The position numbers were made by a program, and so were the translations under genes. The notes under the pieces are model-generated. The model was not told the origin of the DNA. It ran no database searches and worked only from the letters and a program-made list of their open reading frames with translations. A DNA stretch of 64,000 bases from contig CM029372.1 of assembly GCA_017165825.1 (NCBI GenBank), positions 2,784,718 to 2,848,717 of the forward strand, read 5' to 3'. This DNA comes from Hepsetus odoe. Its lineage: Eukaryota; Chordata; Actinopteri; Characiformes; Hepsetidae. Below are positions 1-11,344 of the stretch, in pieces. Position 1 is the stretch's first letter. The number at the start of each line of letters is the position of its first letter.

Positions 1-33
1 TGATATGAGGTTAGGCTTGTCTGATGAGGAATC

Positions 34-55
34 TGTGTGTGTGTGTGTGTGTGTG
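34..55. repeat. (TG)n microsatellite
   Basis: About eleven TG units are uninterrupted. This is simple-sequence DNA with no coding meaning. Confidence 0.9.
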
Positions 56-2570
56 AATTCCAGGGGCTTCCCAGCTGGGCCGCACACAGTCATGGATTGC
101 TTAGGAAAGCCTCCTTTTGCGGTAGTGTAGGGTAAAGGCTTCCTGTCGCTAAACAGCCTACTGGGTGACTCACTGGCTTTGGAGCTTTCTTGCTTGGAAT
201 TCACCAATGGACGCTTTTCGACAGTTAGAAAAAGACAATACAGAGACTGTGTGATAGCCACAATGCATATCAGGGATATGGTATGCTAACATTGTTCCCT
301 TCAGTGACTCAGAACATTTGACTGTGAGCTTTTGTATTTTCTTTCTAAATGTAGCAGGTCAGTATCTGTATATAGGCTGCAGAGCTGAAGTTTTAAACTT
401 GTAGCGGGTGCCTCTAACCTTGAGTAAAAGTAGGTTCCTGAAAGGACGGAGAGTGTCTCGGGAGACCATGTGCCACAGAAGTTATTCTTAGCCATTCCAT
501 TTCCATGCGCCCCAAACTGAAGCTAACACAGATCTGCAAAAAGCTAGAATTCAGTGCATCAGCCTCCAGCTTCTAAAGCAGCTTGCATAAAGCATCTTAA
601 ATATTTATTTCAATTACTTAAGGGAGGAGATTTCCAAGCTAAGAGGGTTCTTGAAGTGCTCTCAAGTTAGGGGTTATTTTTAAGTGTTTTGCAGCACTGT
701 GTTTCTGCCAGTTTAATGACGGAACTTCACATTTTAAACTGTATTTGCCATTAAAGGTTCCTTCGCTTTCCACTAAAGCATTTTATGCATCTCACTTCTA
801 ATAATGGTGCACATAAGTTACAGCCAAATATCCCTTTAGAGTCTTTTTCTTAAGTGCTAACTGGAGACTGCAGGATCTATTCATTTCACCCAGACCCTGA
901 GATTACTTTGTCACATTTGAGCAGTTAGGTACATATGCAAGTATTGTTTTGAAAACTAAACCCATGCCCTCTTTTACTTAGCTTTAAGGAATACTTTAGA
1001 GGAAATTTGGGAGCTGAAGGTTGAAAACCAAGAATAATTTCTACAGGATGTCTGTGGCATGTTCCCGCATTGACTCATAAAATAAACTGAGGGAAGTGGC
1101 ACTCGGAACACAGCTTCCTCTTGGGCAACGTCATTAACAACACTCAACAACCACTTCAGCCTTTTAGGGGCAAAATTAGCACAGCTGACCAATATCCACA
1201 AGAATTTAATTCTTTAGAAAAAGAACTTTGGCTTGGCCTGTGATCATACCGGTAAATTCATAATGTTTGGCATACCTCGGCATGTGTGTAATAGGCTATA
1301 TGACTTTATGGGCCTAGATAATCTACTGTATCTTTATAACACAGAAAGGCCCAGATAAGGCCCAGATGTTTTCAAATCAACACCCTAGAGACAATAACAT
1401 TCTGCAAACCCTTTGCAGAATATTGCAGGCGGTTAGAATATTAGGGCCTGTCTGAGGGGCTTAATGTATATACGTTGCCTAAAGCATATATAATGCTATT
1501 CAAAAGTTCAGTCTTTTAATTCACTAATAACTCCTACAGTCTCAAGTGAAATATTAAAATCTAGAGAAGTTAGTTTCAAGTGTTTTGTTTAGTAATTAAA
1601 CTCAGAACCAACAGGAAGTAAACATTTAAATAAATCACTCCAGTTATAATTATGTCATCTGTTTATCCACCAGAACATGCCGTCATTTTCAAAATATGCA
1701 GAGGCAATACTTATTTTAGATCTTTTAGATCCTCTTTCACTACTCATGTAAATTGACTTTCAAGGAAATAATTTCGAATCCTTTTCTTGAAAACATCATT
1801 CATTTTTGTTTTTCAAACTTTCAAATTTCATTTCAGATACTGAACTAAATGAGGGGGCTCTCCGAAAACAGACCAAAATGGCATTTTATGGGTACTGAGT
1901 ATAGTGAGCGTGTGGCATGAAAGAATAGCTGTCATTTTTAGACCTGACCCTAATTATAGTGAAAGCATGAACTCATTAAAGTCGTATTGCAGCCTGCAGG
2001 CAGGCCACGCTGAGGGAAGCAGACACAGACACGCCCGTGAAGGGCTGTTAGCCTGAGCCAGCCAGGGCTACGGATCATTAAGCAACCCTGTGTTTGATGC
2101 ATATGCCAGCTGGCTTGAGGCTTCTCCCAGTTCTAAGCCCCATCTAAAGGAAGGTACTATCACTCTTGGGCAAACAGACCAGTGCATTGTTTGAGCAAGA
2201 CAGACAACAGGTGTGCTGTTTTTATCTGAGTGGCAGTTCAGGAGAAAGGCTATACGCCGATGCAGTGGGCCATGGAGGAAGAGTGGATTAAGCTCAAGGC
2301 AACCACGTCACACAAAATTACACACAATATATCTCCAGGGTGGATGTACAGAAAAGAATGGTCTCTTTCTTGTTCTCCCTCTCTTATGAATGCACATACA
2401 AGTACTTATACTTTCTTGATGCAGGGGAAGAGCAGTTCATTATGTTCTTACTAGAGGTGGGGAATGTGACAATGACAATGTGATATTGTTATTCTGATAA
2501 ATGACATCGCTATATAGGAGTGCATCACTATAGCCACTATAACTCAGTTCTTCTGACTCTGAAGTATCAT

Positions 2571-2690
2571 TTAGCAAGATACCATCCCCATCACTGCTCC
2601 CCAGGCGCTGAATATGGCTGCCCATTGCTGCACTGTGTGTAATAATCGTCACTAATAGTCTAATAGTCACTTTCACTTCAAATCCTGATC
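2571..2690 (+). mobile_element. tRNA-headed SINE, 3' part
   Basis: The body segment of the window's common SINE (accurate landmarks: a GTACC-like site followed by ATCACTGCTCCC, a CAGCTGCCC-like block and a terminal CACTTTCACTT tail) is present without its tRNA head. It meets the next copy tail to tail. Confidence 0.65.
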
Positions 2691-2945
2691 ATTGTGAAAG
2701 TGAAAATGATTATAAGTCATTGTGAAACACAGCACACAATGAACCACAACAACAAGCATTCTCTGCATTTCACCCACACACACAACATCCAGCAGTGGGC
2801 AGCCATATCCAGAACCCGGGGAGCAGTGATGGGGACGGTACTCTGCTCAAGAGTAGCTCAGGGCAAACTACTGGTCCAGGATTCGAACCCACAACCTTAC
2901 GATCCTGGGGCCTAGTCCCTGAACACTAGGCAACTAGACTAGTGC
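2691..2945 (-). mobile_element. tRNA-headed SINE, near full length
   Basis: Read on the minus strand it starts with a diverged tRNA-like head (CTAGTGTTCAGGGACTAGG, box A region; GGGTTCGAATCC, box B), followed by the GAGCAG..GTACCGTCCCCATCACTGC body and a CACTTTCAC tail. It is adjacent to, and inverted relative to, the copy at 2571-2690. Confidence 0.7.
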
Positions 2946-5496
2946 TTGTTATTTAGGAAAATTTCAGCTGAATTACGTTTAAAATTATTAAAAGCTACCA
3001 ATAAAATATTGTTTCTTACTAACGATAATCCGAACAGATGTGGTCCCCATTTCCGCACGTTTGTGCGTTAATGCATTGGCATCAACACATAATATGTACA
3101 TGGAAAACATTGGATATGATTATAATTCCCATACTAGTGCATTAGAGTCCATGACAGTATAGCTGGCTCGGATAGACAGCTAGGAAAGAAAATAGAACAC
3201 AAAAATGTCACTACTACTTTATTGGGGTGGTTCCATCTTATCTAACCTCAGGAAATTTCTGGTAAACACGCCCATCCTAGCTCCTCTATGTGCTCATCCA
3301 TTCCCCTGATTCTCATAGAAAATAACGCACACTGACTATGCTGGGCAGATTAATATGATAATAAAATAATGTAATCACTCCGCTTTATCCAGTCAGTTAT
3401 GTGAGACACTTAGATTTAGAGGAGCACACTATGAGTCTGAGAATGCGCTGTGTCTGTAACCTCAGCCAGATGAGTCTATGTGTGTGCTCAAGTGTGGGTG
3501 TGCACATGATTTTTTCATGCTCCATCACCTGCCCTGTTCTACAATGTCATCCTGCTCTTATTTACACCAGAGCTTCTCACCAGGAGGTATTAAGGCAACA
3601 GATGTTTATTTGAGCATTTAACAAAGACTTGCTCCACTCTGTTACATTTCTTTCTCTCTTAACACTCAGGTGCTAGACAGACAGAAGACTCTCCGAGACA
3701 TAAAGTTTTTGCCATTCCCTGAAACATTCCGAACTAGTGGAAACTTTTTTTTTTTTTTTCTCTCAGCCCTAGGGCTGGACTGGGACAACAACACAGGCAC
3801 GTGGGCTTTTGTTCTTAGAAAGGTGCACGTCAACAAACTACTCAGCGTCTGTAGGACCTGAAGTAGGTCACCTGCTTTTCACAGCAACACTCTTACGTGT
3901 CATCATGACTCGGGCTTTAAACACTGTCATCATTAAAAAAAAAAAAAAGTGAATGACTTCTGGTTTGCAGGTTATGCTGCCTTCTGGGCTTCTTGGTTAC
4001 TACACTGAGTGCAAGGCAGAGGTCAGACACAAGCATGCTTGACAGGGCCTTAAAGCAGAGCCTAATGCAAAGCCCACAGAGACTCAGAGCAGGTATATAA
4101 GAAAAACGCGTGCACTTCATTTGACCCAACTCCGCGCTTCCCAAGATCTAGCCCTTTCTTAGGATTAGTGTACTGACCTATTTTCTCCAAAGCCAAAGTG
4201 GGTTATCCCAGTTTTTGACCTATCCCTGCTCATTTCATTGCGCAGGGGGCTTGTGCTTGAATCCTAATTCTGCTGAGTGAAAGCAGCAGGCCGTGAACCT
4301 GAAGTGGCGTAGAAGGGGCTACAGAACACACACGTCATTGACATTAACATATTTAGCATGCTTTACATAGCAACCTTTGACCTTTCCGGTAAAACACATT
4401 GGTTGTCTGACCCTTTCTCTAGAGGGACGGAAGAGCACTTGCCCTGTGTAATTATGCATTTAACGGTGGTCACCCTTTCCACTGATATGGGTGGTCCATG
4501 CTCCCGGGATACCCCTTCCCTTGACAGTTTGCCTTGTCCGCTTCTCCAACACACCCGATTTAAGTGATTAAGACATTTTGAGTTTGTGTGTGTTAGAATT
4601 TGATCGCACTGAACGTGCATGTTATTGTGAGGCCCAAGCTTACATGGGGGGTTACCTTAGCCTTTACAACATTGCTGCATCTGCTGTTTCACCAATCCAA
4701 AAGTGTGCTTCATTTGCAGGGAAAAAATGACCCCGATCCTGCTCTCGGACCGATCAAACTTCTCAGAGTAAAAATACTGACTCAGCTGACTTCTTTTCAA
4801 CACTACATCATCTTAGATTAGTGGACTTGCTCTGAGGCGTCCAAAAAACTGAGCGCCTTGTGGGCATTCTTTAAATATCTGTCTCCGAATCTACCCCTTG
4901 TCCTCCTTAGTCCATAATAAATTTGAATGTAAATGATTATGGGACACGTTCTTTCTGTAAAACTACGCCATTCATTTTTTTTTCACTTCCCTGATGTTTC
5001 CCTGCATCCAGGTAAAGGAAAGTGGCTGTATAAATGAAAACTTGAGACGTCATGCAAGTGAACACTGCTCCTGGCCCAGCAGTTTAGTTTGCAGCCTGCT
5101 CAAACACACCTGAATGGACCTGTGAGATGGATCAGGCGCGCTGGAAGCTCCTTACCATTCTGTCGCTGATGAAGAAAAACCTCACGTTACTCCAGACAGT
5201 TGTCTTTGAACACCTTGCTTTTGGAAAGTGGTTGTTTTTTTTTTTGTTTGTTAGTTTTTCTTCGTTATAAAATGCATTCATTATAAAATGTCCAAACGAT
5301 GTAAAGGAAAATCACTAAAAAGAAAGCAGCGCTGGTCCATTTTTAAACCGGTGTGTTCACTAAACTTATATCATTTTACCAAAGAAGAACCTGGTTGTTG
5401 CTGGTGTTTTTATGGTGTTTCTTACTGAAATGAGGCAAAGGAAAGAGAAGAGGAAAAATGTGAGGGGTGCTGCAGCGCAGGTGAACTGGTGGATGA

Positions 5497-5544
5497 GGAT
5501 GGATGGATGGATGGATGGATGGATGGATGGATGGATGGATGGAT
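5497..5544. repeat. (GGAT)12 microsatellite at the nuak1 exon 1 donor
   Basis: Twelve GGAT units (ATCC on the gene strand) begin at intron position +12 of the NUAK first intron, directly after the GTGAGT donor. The length of such a tract is likely polymorphic. Confidence 0.92.
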
Positions 5545-5555
5545 GCGGAACTCAC

Positions 5556-5783
5556 CACCCGGCCAGTGTGTTTCTCCACGGCCTTCTTCACCTTCCCGTA
5601 CGTGCCTCTGCCAAGTGTCTCCAGCAGCTCATAGCGGTGCTTCAAGTTGTGTTTGTGGTGATGTTTCTTCACGCTGGAGCCTCTTCTCATCGCAAGGGAA
5701 GGTGGCATTTCTCCAGGAGGAAAGTCCACAGGCAGCGGTGTGTCCACAGCAGACGACTGCTGCTCCCCACAGCCTGCCTCCAT
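5556..5783 (-). CDS. nuak1: NUAK-family kinase, first coding exon (nuak1-like)
   Basis: NUAK1/ARK5 is an AMPK-related serine/threonine kinase activated by LKB1 that controls cell adhesion, ploidy and axon branching. Only the first coding exon is in the window. It starts at the ATG at 5783 and encodes 76 residues. Residues 1-38 are a variable N-terminus. A basic [18 protein letters not shown] segment (41-58) then leads into the kinase glycine-rich loop LGRGTYGKV (57-65), ending TGRV at a GTGAGT donor (phase 0). The HNLKHRYEL form is closer to NUAK1 than to NUAK2, whose vertebrate version reads HNLRHRYEF, but the paralogue call rests on few residues. The VAIK lysine and catalytic loop must lie in exons left of the window. 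The open frame running past the donor to 5376 is intronic and reads through the ATCC repeat. Confidence 0.82.
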
Positions 5784-6031
5784 CCCTGCCTCAGCTTCTG
5801 AGGTCCTCAGCCTCTCGGTTTCTCAACTTCTCACCTCTCAGTTCTTCAGCCTCACAGCTGAGATGTTTCTCACCTGCACAGACCTTCTCAGACCTTCAGC
5901 TGCTACTCTACAGTCCCTCACTGCTGACCCGGACCTTCCGAGCGACTAAATCTCTTAAATAAACCAACTCTCTTCAGCACTGTCAACTCCAGCCGTCCAG
6001 CACGCGCTGCTGAAGCAGATATCTCCTCTCC

Positions 6032-6036
<5 letters not shown>

Positions 6037-6073
<37 letters not shown>
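6037..6073. repeat. (CT)n microsatellite in nuak1 5' region
   Basis: A CT tract (GA on the gene strand) lies about 250-290 bp upstream of the nuak1 start codon, probably in the 5' UTR or core promoter. Confidence 0.88.
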
Positions 6074-6074
<1 letters not shown>

Positions 6075-6099
6075 GCTCTCTAGCTGAGGGTTTATCTTC

Positions 6100-6400
6100 C
6101 GCAGCTAGTGTGGTGGTGCAGAGTCCCCGTCAGGACTGAAGTGAAGACGCTGCTTCCGCGGAGTGTGGAGCGCGCAGCTGTGGCTCTCCCGAGGAGACAA
6201 CAGCGCGCTGACCAGCAGAACTGTGCCGCCAGGCCACGCCCACAGCCACGCCCACAGCCACGCCCACGCGAACACCCCCTCCCCTCTCCAGCGGAAACGC
6301 GGACGCGGCTGAAGGAGAGCTTCACACTGAACATGTGTGCTCCCGCGCGCGCGTGTGCGTTTGCTTGCCACCTCTTTGTTCCTGAGATGAGGTCTACATT
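6100..6400 (-). promoter_or_regulatory. GC/CpG-rich promoter side of nuak1
   Basis: The composition turns markedly GC- and CpG-rich compared with the AT-rich flanks, and the segment lies 0.3-0.6 kb upstream of the nuak1 ATG. A 12-bp unit GCCACGCCCACA is repeated three times at 6233-6268, giving clustered Sp/KLF-type CACGCCC boxes and, at the last unit, an EGR-type CGCCCACGC core. Open frames on both strands here are a by-product of the low AT content. No TATA box was identified, which suits a CpG-type promoter. Confidence 0.55.
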
Positions 6401-6584
6401 TCTAAATGTGTAAAAAGTGAGGAGCATGTGTTCACGCTTTCAGATATGCCGTTGTTTTGCTCCTGTTTGGGGTCATAGTTATTGTCAGGGTCGGGGGTGA
6501 TGCTGCAGGATCCCAGGAATCACAGGCACAATGCACCTGAGAATCGAGCCCGTGCTGCTCTTGTATATATATCTTATGTATATT

Positions 6585-6605
6585 TATATATATATATATA
6601 TATAT
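6585..6605. repeat. (TA)n tract at LINE 3' end
   Basis: A short alternating AT tract directly abuts the 3' terminus of the RTE fragment that follows, where a LINE tail repeat is expected. Confidence 0.75.
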
Positions 6606-6920
6606 CTTCCTCTTTTTACTTTCGGCTGCTCCCGTTTAGGGGTCGCCACAGCGGATCAGCTGTCTCCATTTCTTCCGGACCTCTGCATCTTCCTCCTTCT
6701 AGCCAGCTACCTGCATGTCCTCTCTCACCACGTCCATAAAGCTCCTCTTTGGTCTCCCTCTTCTCCTCTTTCCTGGCAGCTCCGTCCTCAGCATCCTCCT
6801 TCCGATATAATCCCCGTCTCTCCTCTGGACACGTCCAAACCGACGCAACCGCGCTTCTCTAACCAATGTGTCTAACCTGAGCTGTCCCTCTAATATACTC
6901 ATTTCTAATCTCTCTGTTTT
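6606..6920 (-). mobile_element. RTE-type LINE, 3' end fragment
   Basis: On the minus strand this encodes the C-terminal end of the reverse transcriptase protein shared by other copies in the window: LRRFGRVQRRDGDYIGRRM, then a RRRGRPKRSFMDVVREDMQ block, then DLLWRPL-like codons, ending near GGGAGCAGCCGAAAG. Matching 3' ends occur at 10640-10790, 51505-52165 and 60205-60375. This is a 5'-truncated copy, the usual product of target-primed reverse transcription. Confidence 0.8.
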
Positions 6921-7045
6921 AGTGTGGAACACAAATGCAGTTTCAAGCAACGAGATCATTCTTTGCATTCTTCAGGTTCTCACTTTCAAACATGTTTTGA
7001 CTTTAAAAATTAACTGTGTGGTATGTCAGTGTATGGTTATAGTTA

Positions 7046-7046
<1 letters not shown>

Positions 7047-7102
<56 letters not shown>
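7047..7102. repeat. Compound (TG)15(AG)13 microsatellite
   Basis: An alternating TG run passes directly into an AG run. A shorter TG tract follows at about 7217-7233. Both are simple sequence. Confidence 0.92.
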
Positions 7103-7943
7103 TGTGTGCTTAGGCCACTTTCTGTAATAGTTAGGACCAGATGTCTTCACAAGAAATTCCAAGAAACATATTTTGCTGGTTCACACAAGCAACCATGTTT
7201 ATGTACTTTTAACTGTGTGTGTGTGTGTGTGTGTCTGTATGCATGCATGTATATATCTGGCCATTTATACATCAGTAATGAAAAGATAAGGGTAAATGCA
7301 CTCAAAAATTAATTAACAGGATGCAAATGAGACATTTCATTGGCATTGTGCCCTACAGAACACACATGTAGTTAATAATAAGTCAGCATTATAATAAGTA
7401 AATAAGTAAATACTCAGCAAAATACATCACAAAGATTTTTCATATTGCATCTAGATTTTCATTCACACACACATTGTGGATGTGTTTTAGGACATAGTTT
7501 CTAGGTCTAAGCCAGAAGGTCTCAGTCTAGGATAAAAAGCAACTTGCTGAGCCAGGCCTTTGGTAAATCAAATCAAGGGATCAGACATAGACAAACTCAA
7601 ATGTTGTTGCTGTCATCACATCAGCATTTTGGGTGGAGTGGGGTGCCAGGGTCTCAAGATGCTCTTAATGTCTGTGATGTCCAAATGAAGTAAATTCATT
7701 TGATATCTTTTCTCTGTCTTTCTTTTCTGAGAGGTACAGCTGCCCATCCATTCAGCTTGATCAGTCATCATTGGGATTCTCTGTGCTCCTTTCCCCCAGA
7801 CCAGTTTGACCATCACAGTTTACCTGCATGTGCAGACAACTCAGCTAGCAAATGTCATGGACACTAACTGATCTATGTACTGTACACGCTGCTGGTCTTC
7901 ACCGGTTATCTTGCTATCTGTTGCCGAACAGAGGAAAATGAAA

Positions 7944-8112
7944 ACGTGAAAGTGACAACCCTTGTCATTGCGAGGTCACAGCGCAGCACACAGAGAACCA
8001 AAACGAAGTTGGACCTCTGCATTTAACCCATGCAAACACCGTGCAGCAGTGGGCAGTTTTTGAAAGCACCCAGGGAGCAGTGAAGGGTACCTCAGGGCAA
8101 CCTGTGTTGCTA
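7944..8112 (-). mobile_element. tRNA-headed SINE, head truncated
   Basis: The tail-to-body half of the common SINE is present (GTGACAACCCTTGTCATTGC, AACCCATGCA, GCAGTGGGCAG, GGGAGCAGTGA, ACCTCAGGGCAACC landmarks in inverted orientation). The tRNA-like head is missing. Confidence 0.75.
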
Positions 8113-8194
8113 CCAGGGCTTCTTCCTTGAGCTTAAGAAACTGCAACATAAATGAAACTGCAGCACAATAAACTTGACTTGTCTCCAAATTTAC

Positions 8195-8425
8195 TACAGA
8201 ATACCAGCCATGGACTAGTCCCCTTGTTTGGCTGTGGATTTGAGTCCCACATCAATAGGTTACCCTGATGCATTCTTGAACAAGGTACCGTCCCCAGGAC
8301 TGGGCACTAAAAGCACATGGCCACTACTCCGCTTTGGTGTGATGGGTTAAATACAGAATAGCCTTTGTTGTGGTTCATTGTGTGCTGTGTTGTAGTGTCT
8401 TCACAATGACCAATAGTCACTTGAA
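8195..8425 (+). mobile_element. Diverged tRNA-headed SINE
   Basis: Old plus-strand copy: a degraded head with box B-like GATTTGAGTCCC, an AATAGGTTACCCTGA block, an AAGGTACCGTCCCCAG block, and a 3' end with GGTTCATTGTGTGCTGTG and AATAGTCACTT. It is much more diverged than its neighbour at 8466-8722. Confidence 0.65.
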
Positions 8426-8465
8426 TATGAATATGTATTTTCAAAAATGTACAAGTAATGTGTGA

Positions 8466-8722
8466 AAAGTGACTACCCTTGTCATTGCAAGGTCACAGCA
8501 CTGCACACCATGAACCACAACGAAATTGGACCTCTGCTTTTAACCCATGCACACAAACACCGTGCAGCCGTGGGCAGCTATTGAAAGCTCCCGGGGAGCA
8601 GTGATGGGGACGGCACCTTGCTCAAGGGTACCTCAGGGCAACCTATCGGGAAGGGGTTTGAACCCCTGATCCTCCGATCATGCAGCTAACGCCCTAACCA
8701 CTAGGCCAACGCTGTGCTGTCT
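8466..8722 (-). mobile_element. tRNA-headed SINE, near full length
   Basis: A well-preserved minus-strand copy. On that strand it reads a tRNA-like head (box A TGGCCTAGTGGTTAGGGCG, box B GGGTTCAAACCCC), then GTTGCCCTGAGGTACCC, CAAGGTGCCGTCCCCATCAC, and the GTCACTTTTCAC tail. RNA polymerase III would start at the head. Confidence 0.85.
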
Positions 8723-10639
8723 TCCTGACTTATCTAGAGCTGTATCATCTGATCATTTGTGTGCATGTTGGGGGGCTGTATGTCCTGTGCTGAAATGGTC
8801 CACACAACCATCATATCTGAAGATATTTCATATCATATTTCAGATCATATCTGATCTGATGATATGTGCTGATATTTTCATTTCATCAGCACAATTCAAC
8901 CTGATCATATTTGTCTTTAATTGTTCTGGTATTTAATATAATTATTCTATATGCTTTTTTGGTATGCTTTACTAATTTTAGGTTCATAAGGACAGCATAC
9001 ATCTACCATATGACATAACCATGACAGATGCCCTCTGAGAATGATGCTAGTCATGATATTGGAGTGGCCTACTTAATGAATGGGTATCAGATACTGTCTA
9101 AAAAGCTGAAACAAAATAAATGTAAATACATTATACATCGTATACTACTACAATAGCTACTTATACAGTGTTCTAGCCTGAGCTGAGATCTCACTCCAAG
9201 CCTGTGAGTTTTGCAGTAATTCCTTCAAAGGCTTATTACCTCTAATGCACATGGGTTATTAGGATATTAGAATAGTTGAATATTTTATGTACCAGGCCCA
9301 AGATTACATGACATCCAGAAACCTTTCCATGAACTTGTCATTTTCTAGATTAGACCCAGGTGAACTCAATACTACAGCTGGAAATCCGAAGAACAGCTCT
9401 TTTTGAAGCAATGCCCTCAAGTTGCTCACCTGCTTTATGTTTCCTCAAAACTGAGACCAGCACTGCAGGAACTGACCTCACATCCTTATGTTATTTTTTA
9501 ATTGGCTGTTTTTTGGTAAGACCCTGTCTGGTTCCAGCTGTTCTGCAAGGCCTATGCTTGTTTTAGTGTTTTGATGGCTAAGAATGTTATTTGGACTATT
9601 AAACTTGCTGTTACTGAAAGCAGATCCTATTTCTGTCCTACAGTACCCTCTAGTGAGCTTAGAAAATTCTGCACAGTCTCGTCGCCATGCTGTCCATCAA
9701 AAGAAGGATAAATCAAATCAGGTTTATTTTTGCACCACCAGAGGCTGCTGTGGGTTCAGTTTAAGCCTGACTAATTAAACTGAATAGCAGAATGAATGAA
9801 ATAATGGTTTATGTCTTAGTACTTATAAGAAAATAGAATCAGACTTATATTTTTGTAAGCATGGATACGAGAAAACTGTTGCACACTGTATTCTTTGACA
9901 GAAACAGTGAATTAACTAAATGTGTATTAATATGTAAGATGTCTGTTTAATGAACAAGGAACATGCACAGCTATGCATAATGTAAATTACTGTGCAAACC
10001 TGTGGGGTTACTCCATTACTAAAAGGGAGATACAAGCACAGAGACAACTGTGCATACACTTTATGAATGATGCTGGATACAGCCTAGCAAAGACACACAG
10101 CTGGGCAAGAAATGTGATTGGACAGCTGTTGGAGAGAAGCTAGAAATGTGTTCCACACTGTGAAAGGCTGGATTTCTGTTATATAATCCATTTAGCCCAG
10201 TAACACTAAGAAACTCACCTCTAAATGACCTGCAAAATTTAGAAGTGCTAGCAGAGGAAAGATGATGGAGAGGTCACTCCCCCCATTTGTTGTTGTGTGG
10301 GATGATGTGACATTCAACCACCCTGATGCAGACAGTACAGCACATCCCAGGATGCCAGTACTATTCCTCCCTTCATGCTGCCCCTTCCTCAAGGCCCTAT
10401 GGGAGTTTTTTCCATGTGGAAGTGGAAGAGTCATGACTACCATTCAAGACCTTAGAAAACTAGAGTAGAAAAGTACTCTATTTCTATTGGCTATATGTGT
10501 GCAAAATGAACTGACCCTCATGCCATATAATTCAAATATTAGTAAACTAAATTCTGAAAAGAATCTGCCTAAAAATAATAAAAATGAACGTCACCTCTTC
10601 ACCTTCAGGCTTCTAAAAACTCTATTTAAGGACAGTAAC
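8723..10639. other. Intergenic DNA, nothing recognised
   Basis: No exon with splice sites and family similarity, RNA gene or repeat family was recognised. Short open frames show no domain signal. A locally repetitive ATATC/GATAT stretch lies at about 8815-8885. Confidence 0.5.
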
Positions 10640-10790
10640 AAAGTGCTTGTGCATGTCCTCTCTCACCACATCAGTCAACCTCCTCTTTGGTCTTCCTCTT
10701 CTCCTCTTGCCAGGCAGCTCCATCCTCAACATCCTCCTCCCAATATAATCATCTTCTCTCCTCTGCACATGTTCAAAAACATCACAATCT
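10640..10790 (-). mobile_element. RTE-type LINE, short 3' fragment
   Basis: The segment matches the 6606-6920 copy over the GRRGRPK/VVRE coding block (plus-strand landmarks CATGTCCTCTCTCACCAC, CCTCTTTGGTCTTCCTCTTC, CCTCCTCCCAATATAAT). Both ends are truncated. Confidence 0.72.
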
Positions 10791-10983
10791 TGGGGTGTTT
10801 ACTTGTAGATAAGTTAGGGTACTTATTTAAACCCTTGTCTACTGCAGGAAGAACCCACAATGGCTATGTAAATGGTAGAACAGGACCATAGAACAAAAGA
10901 TAATGCTTCATGTAGATGCTTGGGTACATGTGTGTCACTTTCTTGGGGAAGAGATTGACAGGATACACTATGGTAAGAAAACA

Positions 10984-11140
10984 CATATAGTGGGCAGTGG
11001 TGGCCCATTGGTTAGGGACTAGGCCCCAAGATTGGAAGGTTGTGGGTTTGGATCCTAATCCCAGTCAGTAGGTTGCTCTGAGGTTGCCCTGGACATAGCT
11101 GCCCCCTGCTGCACGTGTGTGTATGGGAAAAAGCAGAGAA
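10984..11140 (+). mobile_element. tRNA-headed SINE, 3' truncated
   Basis: Head GGGCAGTGGTGGCCCATTGG with box B-like GGGTTTGGATCC, a GTTGCTCTGAGGTTGCCCTG block, and an abbreviated body ending where the next copy begins. It is in tandem with 11143-11338. Confidence 0.7.
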
Positions 11141-11142
11141 TG

Positions 11143-11338
11143 GGGCAGTGGTCTAATGGTTAAGGAGTTGGCCCCCTGGTCAGAAGGTCATAGCTTCAAA
11201 TCCAAGACCAGTTGGTTGTCCTGAGGTACCTTTGCTGCTCCTCAGGCAGTTTCAATAACTGCTGCATGGTGTGAATGGGCAAAAACAGAGGCTGAATTTT
11301 ATTGTGGCTCACAATAACAATGACAAATAGTTACTTTC
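11143..11338 (+). mobile_element. tRNA-headed SINE
   Basis: A second copy in the same orientation: GGGCAGTGGTCTAATGGTTA head, CTTCAAATCC box B remnant, TTGTCCTGAGGTACC block and a TTACTTTCACTTTCA tail. It abuts the MITE on its right. Confidence 0.72.
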
Positions 11339-11344
11339 ACTTTC

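Larger units (their letters stand above)
1..5555 (-). other. nuak1 intron 1 (partial) and flanking non-coding DNA
   Basis: This stretch lies downstream (leftwards) of the NUAK first-exon donor, so it should be intron 1 of that minus-strand gene. I found no second kinase exon in it; the expected continuation after the glycine-rich loop (an AIKSIRKDK-like segment) is absent, so the intron runs past the left edge. A short (TG)n tract sits at 34-55 and a pair of SINE copies at about 2571-2945. No other repeat or coding exon was recognised. Possible conserved enhancers cannot be judged without a cross-species alignment. Confidence 0.6.

Noticed and set aside
5376..5555. Continuation of the NUAK open frame to 135 residues
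   Set aside because: After TGRV the frame runs through a GTGAGT donor and the ATCC repeat ([12 protein letters not shown]), which is not kinase sequence.
6092..6427. Overlapping open frames on both strands in the GC-rich block
   Set aside because: They are explained by few stop codons in GC-rich promoter DNA, have repetitive arginine/proline composition and show no family similarity.
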